Notes under the pieces: generated by a model
What the model saw: the letters and a program-made list of their open reading frames with translations, nothing else
The model's database searches: none
What the model was told of the DNA's origin: nothing
NCBI GenBank assembly: GCA_013396635.1
Contig: WBMW01001654.1
Span: 231,646-295,645 of the forward strand
Length of the DNA: 64,000 nucleotides
Direction of reading: 5' to 3'
Source of the DNA: Penelope pileata
Taxonomy: Eukaryota > Chordata > Aves > Galliformes > Cracidae
Made by a program: the position numbers and the translations under genes
Shown here: positions 59,069 to 64,000 of the stretch, in pieces
How positions within the stretch are numbered: position 1 is the stretch's first letter
Layout of the letters: every line of letters begins with the position of its first letter

Positions 59069-59070
<2 letters not shown>

Positions 59071-59101
<31 letters not shown>

Positions 59102-59114
59102 GTTTGTTTGTTTT
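59071..59114. repeat. (TG)n-(TTTG)n microsatellite
   Basis: About fourteen TG units run into three TTTG units and a T run, followed by a short TATATATATAT stretch. The longest dinucleotide repeat in the window and likely polymorphic. Confidence 0.95.
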
Positions 59115-59518
59115 ATATATATATTAAAAGGTTGTGATTATGTTCTTTGCTCAGAACCTGACTTAGCTGGGTGAAATCCAGTTGTGCTAGGAGGTCAGGT
59201 AGACCAAATGAGATGGAATAGCCAAAAAAACTCTTGTGCATATGTTGAGGGGAGGAAGGCAGAGAATGGGGAAAGGAAGGCTGCTCCCAGGCTATTTGCA
59301 AATCTGCTGTTTTGGCATGTTTATGACTACTGCGTATTAAAGCTATTTGTGGAGGTAATGACGTCTCTCACTGGAGCTCACAGAGCTCCCAGCTCAGACC
59401 AGAGCGCCTCAGCTTGCCTTCGCCTATTTAAACTATGCGCTGGCAAGTGTGGTTAAATCCACTAGAACACTCAGTTCCCGTTGTTTCCTCTGCAAATACT
59501 TCACACCAATCTCTAATT

Positions 59519-59700
59519 TCTGCCTGACCCCGCACCAATGGGGCTGCGTGCAGGCCACTCAGCCTGAGGCATGGCACCCCACCGGGACAGGGCCTGCCCC
59601 ATGAGGAGCCAGGCCTCAGCACTGTCGCAGGGCCTGTAGCCATCAGGCTCCTGGGGCTGGAGGCACTGCGGAGCCAATGCACTTGATTTTAAAGTGGGAG
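59519..59700. other. isolated GC-rich patch of unknown origin
   Basis: A sharply bounded GC-rich segment with GGGACAGGGCCTGCCCCATG and CAGGCCTCAGCACTGTCGC words inside AT-rich DNA. It has too few CpGs for a typical island. Open frames on the minus strand give no recognisable peptide. It could be an insertion, such as a retroposed fragment, or an old repeat. Confidence 0.4.
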
Positions 59701-60194
59701 AGAGCTGCAAGATCCTCTCTTCACACAGCATTTCCTCCTTGAAGTGGTATTACTGTTGGCTCTAAAGCAAGCGTGTTCTCACACTAAAGATTACACTAAA
59801 ACCCACCATGTATTATTTATAGAGTAGCTCCCAGGGAATGTTTCCTAATTTGAAGGAAAAGCTTGTGGATTCTTGATGGCCAAAAGATTTTGTACTTATT
59901 TGACCACTCATTTTCTACTCAGATTTGACTACTGTGAAATGATTTCCTGTTATTAGCATAAAAGAGATGTTTTGTGCTATTGCTCCTTCTGCCTTAAAGA
60001 TGAGAAAATACAGGTTTAAGGTGTCTAGCGAAAGGAAGCAAAATCATCCATTAAGGTTTTTGCAATGATTCTGTGTCATTCAGACCTGTGCTATATGATG
60101 AACTGTAATGTTGGTATACAGTCCTTTATATTTTATTTACGTGACAAAATGTCATTAAACTTTATATGTGAGAGCTGATGGGTAGCTGGTAGGT

Positions 60195-60223
60195 TTCCTT
60201 TTTTTCCTTTTTTTTTTTTTTTT
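60195..60223. repeat. poly-T tract with CC interruptions
   Basis: T runs separated by CC, ending in about 17 uninterrupted T. Simple low-complexity sequence. Confidence 0.85.
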
Positions 60224-60769
60224 CTCACTAGCCATATGTGCTGCATTTGGTCTTTGAGAGCAGAGGAGCGTACTTTAAAGTTGTGAGGACAGTATATCAG
60301 AGAATCTCCCCATGCTACCAATTAAGCTCATAAAATGTTCATGTAATCCCTTCTCAAATATGTAAATGCAGTGCCACTGTGGGTCTGGCAAATAATAAAC
60401 AATAGTTATCTTATCCTGGGTTTTTCCTTCATGTAATTCTCAGCAATAATTTAGTCCTTGTCTTCCACTCTGAAGGATTTAAATGGAATGACCTTAATTC
60501 TGGTTTTGTTTGCTCTCTATCTACTAAGCAGCTGCAGTGAAGACGAAGACAAACAGTAGATTAACAGTGGTACCTTTTATAAGGCTGATTAGTTCTTAAA
60601 ATATGCTCGGTGGAAACAAAAAAGCATGAAATGAGGGCTGAGAGAGGGGCTTTTTTACTCTTTTCATTGAAACTGCTAGGTTCCTTTCAGTAACCCACAG
60701 CTACTGACTTTTCAATGAAATATTTTCTGGGAGGGTGGTTGTTTTTGCCGGCAAGGCATGCATAATATT

Positions 60770-60820
60770 TCACAGAATAACAGAATCATAAAGGTTGGCA
60801 GGGAAGTACAAGGTACATAC
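60770..60820 (-). mobile_element. CR1 LINE 3' end fragment, minus strand
   Basis: TCACAGAATAACAGAATCATAAAGGTTGG is the reverse complement of the CR1 3' tail, including its characteristic terminal octamer repeats (CAYAGAAT type) and the start of the conserved AAGGTTGGxAGGGA block. Only about 50 bp is recognisable before it fades. This is the usual severe 5' truncation of avian CR1 copies, read right to left. Confidence 0.75.
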
Positions 60821-63800
60821 TTCTAAAATAATTTTATGTCATTCATTTTTCTGTTTCAGATGAGAACTTTGTGGTGGATGAATAAAAAATATTTACTGGT
60901 ATTACATATTATATATGTATATTTTTCAATTGTATTAGAAGTAGTTAAAACCAACACTTGATTTGATGCGGGTGATAACTGCAACGGGTGCAGCTGGTGT
61001 TCCTGCAATTCATTAGCATTTTGCAGAAATATATTTTTCATATGTCCAAAGTGTGTGCAGTGAAGTGAATTGAGACAACAGGTTGAAAACAGTTCATGGC
61101 ATGCTCTAAAAGCACCTGTGCTCTTTCCTTTGGGAGTTTGTCCAATCACCAAGCCAGGCAAAACATATACCTGAGCTGGTGTTACTTAGGGCTACTGCTA
61201 GATGAAAGGGTAAGATAACAGCTTGATTGGGATTTCTGCTGTTATAAGTCTGCCAAAATGTTACCCCTTCAGCAGCACATGGTCTGCTTGGTTTGCTCAT
61301 TACCAAAGTGGAGGGGAGCACAAGCTTGGTGATGTGCTGGCTCTCTAAATCACCCACATCCCCTTCCTGAAGCACCTAGGCATTCCTTAGATGTCTCCCA
61401 TCAAAATCCTGACCCAGCCTGACCCTGCTTATCAACCGCTTGTTGTTCTTTCAAAGAGTTGAAAGGATTATGGCTGATTAGCTAACATAGCTCCAGTCCC
61501 TATATTGTTCTGTGACATTCAGGTCTATAATAAAAATAGAGTAACAGTTTTAAAGCAAGTTGTAAGAGTGGACATACTTCTAGTTTGCTGTATCTCGTTT
61601 TGGTGCAGCTGAATTAATTGTTGCAATCTCTTTAATCTATGTTCATCAGTAGCTAGCTGTTGGGTTTTTTTTTCCTTTTTTTCTAGATTTGGTTTAGTTA
61701 TAATGATGTTCACATCCTATCTATTAAAATCCATCCTCTGTGAAGAAATTTTTTCCCACTGATGTAAAATACATTTGGATTTTGATATAAAATATGCATA
61801 AAGGCATTTTTCATCTCATTCTAATATCTGTTTGGATTTTTAAAATATGTAGCTGTTTATGTACCTAGCACCATCCAGAATAGCCACAAGGTATTTGGGC
61901 ATTAAAAATTTGAGTTCCCAGGAAGAGCTTTAGTTTGGAGTTGTAAGACAAAATAACAATGATTAAAAAAACACCAGAATGCAGAGTGTGGATCACTCTT
62001 ACGCAATTTCAGTTTAAAAATAAATCAGTTAAAAGAAAAAAGAAAAAAAGTTGATGAAAATAAAATGGAGACAGAAGGAAATAAAATAGGTGCTCCAGTG
62101 TTGGGACAAAGGGACAGTCATGCTCCCAAGCAACTCACAAATCTGAATTTCTGATTTTGCAATAATGTCAAGTTTAAAAGAAGAAAGTCAATTTGAACAG
62201 TAAGTTCAGAGCCTGTCTTTCCAATGAGAACTTAGGAACAAAGATGTAGAAAAAACCAAAACTTGCTGCCCTCAGAGCCTCCAAACCCGGCCTTGAGGGC
62301 AACCCCAGCCCAGGCTGAACATGCACAGGGAGCTAGAGTCTAGTCCTACACCTTTACACCATCTTAATGATGTGTAAACAAACTTGTGTCCTTATATTTT
62401 TTGTGGATAAATTCTCCTCTGAATGTGAGTTTCATCTCTCTAGTCAAACAGAGAGAGCTCCGCATGCTCTGGAGAACTGGTGAGTGGTCTTCATCCTTGT
62501 CATCTTCATCTCCACTAGTTACAGTTCTGAGTTTGCTGTGCACCTGTAGCACTGTGGGCTCAAGAAGCTATGTTTTTTCTGGTTGTATTAAATTTCAGAA
62601 ATTCTGGGAGTTGTTGTGCTGGGTTGTGTTGAAGTGTGAGCTTGAGGGAAGAAATGTTGGCATTTAGGTCTGCAATCACCTTTTGGGCTTGAGCAGTTGC
62701 ACAGAAGCCACCTACCTGGTAGCTGTAAATAGCTGAGCATTGCTTCTCTTGAAGTTAAATACCTCTGATCTGAAAAGCACACAGCCTCAGTTGTTGTGCT
62801 GCTCTGGCTTGACCTAATAAGCTCTGCAGAGGTACAGAAACATGGAAAATTTAATGTTGGTGGTTTTCCTTGATCCCTGTCTAGAGCAAGTCGCTTTTCT
62901 CTCTCCATTACTTCTTTCCTTTTAGGTATGCAGAACAAACTCTTGTTTTCTTTTTGTTGCCAAGTTATTAATTGCTGCTCAGGAGAGGGTGTGAGGAAAT
63001 AAACTTTGTCTGGCTCTGAAAAGCACCAGATGTGCTTTTTTGAGATGAGGAGAAGAATTAATTAAAGTGAGGTAATAACATTAATCTGCCGACTGCAGTT
63101 AACGTTGACTGCAACAGGAGGGGGAGCTCTCAGCGCATCAGGCAGGGGAAAGGGGGCTGGTGGGGAGCCCGGCTCTCCCAAACCAGAGAGGGACCAGGGC
63201 ATGGAGGGCTGCTCGTCACTCCCGTCACGGGAATACCTGTGTGACACTGATGGCTGCTGCCACACAGCCCCGAGCCAGAAGCGGGAATGAATATTCAGTG
63301 ATGAGTGCCGGTGGAAATGCTGATGGGAGGAACGAAGTACAAATTAAGAAGCACTGGGATTCTTCTTAAAGCGTGTCTGTTTTGATTGCTATTTCTGTAG
63401 ATTTTTTACTATGTATTATATTATTTAACAGAGGAAAAGAAAAACAGAACACATGTTTACTGTGTACTAAGCTGTAAGTACCTTTTTCAGACGCCAGTAA
63501 TCATCCTTTCCAGCTGAGAAGGCAATACGCTTGCAACAGAGCTCTCCAAAAAACAGCAATTGTCCTATTTTAATGTTTCTGAAGATATCCCTTATGGAAA
63601 AACCCTCCAGAATTTAATAAGGTTAAAATGAACAGGGCTATATAGTAATACCATAGAATTAAAAGAGAATTAGGAATTCAGTAGGAATTGTACCTCTGCC
63701 ACAGACGAGGCTGGCACCAGTGGATGTGGGGCTGCATGCAGACCTGCCTCTGCTGTGTGAATAAATAACCCGTGTGCACGCCTGCGAGTGCCTTGTGTCC

Positions 63801-64000
63801 TGAGGTACCCCCAGCCTCAGAGGTGTCTGAGTGCTGGGCTGTGCTGGGCACGCATGTGGGGCAGCCCAGGGCAGCGGCGTGCGGGAAGGTGGGGGTCCCA
63901 CTACAGGCAGTTGGCCGGGGTGCAGCTGCTCTTTGTGCTTGCAAAAGGCCTGTGTGGTCCAAGGGGGGCTTGGAGTAGAGAATTGTACCAGAATTTGTGT
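60821..64000. other. noncoding stretch with GC-rich patches, no gene seen
   Basis: No gene is recognised. A strong but isolated acceptor (TTTTTCTGTTTCAG, ending at about 60860) has no donor partner in a sensible range. GC-rich patches at about 63100-63290 and 63690-63970 contain overlapping open frames on both strands without known similarity, and moderate CpG. A poly-T run lies near 61664-61681. Confidence 0.55.

Larger units (their letters stand above)
58341..60769. other. noncoding stretch, no gene seen
   Basis: No gene is seen. The section holds the (TG)n tract at 59071-59114, a GC-rich patch at 59519-59700 (both listed separately), and AT-rich unique DNA elsewhere. Confidence 0.55.

Noticed and set aside
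60847..60860. Strong splice acceptor (TTTTTCTGTTTCAG)
   Set aside because: There is no acceptable donor within normal exon length downstream, so no exon was called.
62260..62330. Possible CR1 body (CCAGGCTGAACATGC)
   Set aside because: It shares only the phrase CCAGGCTGAACA with CR1 consensus. The flanks do not continue the match.

Overview
This window looks like a gene-poor, AT-rich stretch of a bird chromosome, most likely from a galliform such as chicken or turkey. The clearest lineage evidence is transposon debris. There is a deleted mariner-family DNA transposon of the chicken 'Galluhop' kind at about 54345-54900. There are also two short CR1 LINE 3' ends, at about 37225-37320 on the plus strand and 60770-60820 on the minus strand, and CR1 is the dominant avian LINE. 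I see no bacterial-style operons, no tRNA or rRNA genes, no CRISPR array and no intact protein-coding gene. None of the open frames of 60 codons or more resembles a protein family I recognise. The longest, 261 codons on the minus strand at 25085-25870, lies over a CpG island and is probably open because the GC-rich DNA has few stop codons.

Layout. From 1 to 15 kb the sequence is anonymous noncoding DNA with simple repeats, apart from a near-perfect 31-bp-arm hairpin at 3919-3988. The hairpin's only non-Watson-Crick pairs, besides one mismatch, are G-U pairs that exist only in plus-strand RNA, so it is a candidate microRNA precursor. From 15 to 24 kb there is one exon-like segment with strong splice sites (15171-15282), a G-quadruplex motif (20235-20267) and two candidate conserved noncoding elements. 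At 24.8-25.5 kb is the only CpG island. It carries a GC box, a TATA-like box, a YY1-type site and two tandem same-direction CTCF-type sites 50 bp apart, so it is the best candidate promoter and insulator. From 25.5 to 40 kb there are simple repeats and one CR1 tail. From 40 to 51 kb there is a cluster of homeodomain/POU/SOX-motif-rich blocks that read like developmental enhancers, interleaved with very long poly-T tracts and (GT)n. From 45 to 55 kb there are three more exon-like segments and the mariner remnant. The last 9 kb holds another enhancer-like block, a (TG)n tract, a CR1 tail and GC-rich patches.

How it may work together (inference). The most economical reading is a gene desert or very long intron that regulates a distant developmental gene. 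A CpG-island boundary element in the middle may also drive a plus-strand long noncoding RNA, whose exons could include the splice-bounded segments at 45.0, 46.3 and 54.1 kb. Every regulatory call here rests on motif reading alone. Cross-species alignment, RNA-seq and small-RNA data would decide them.
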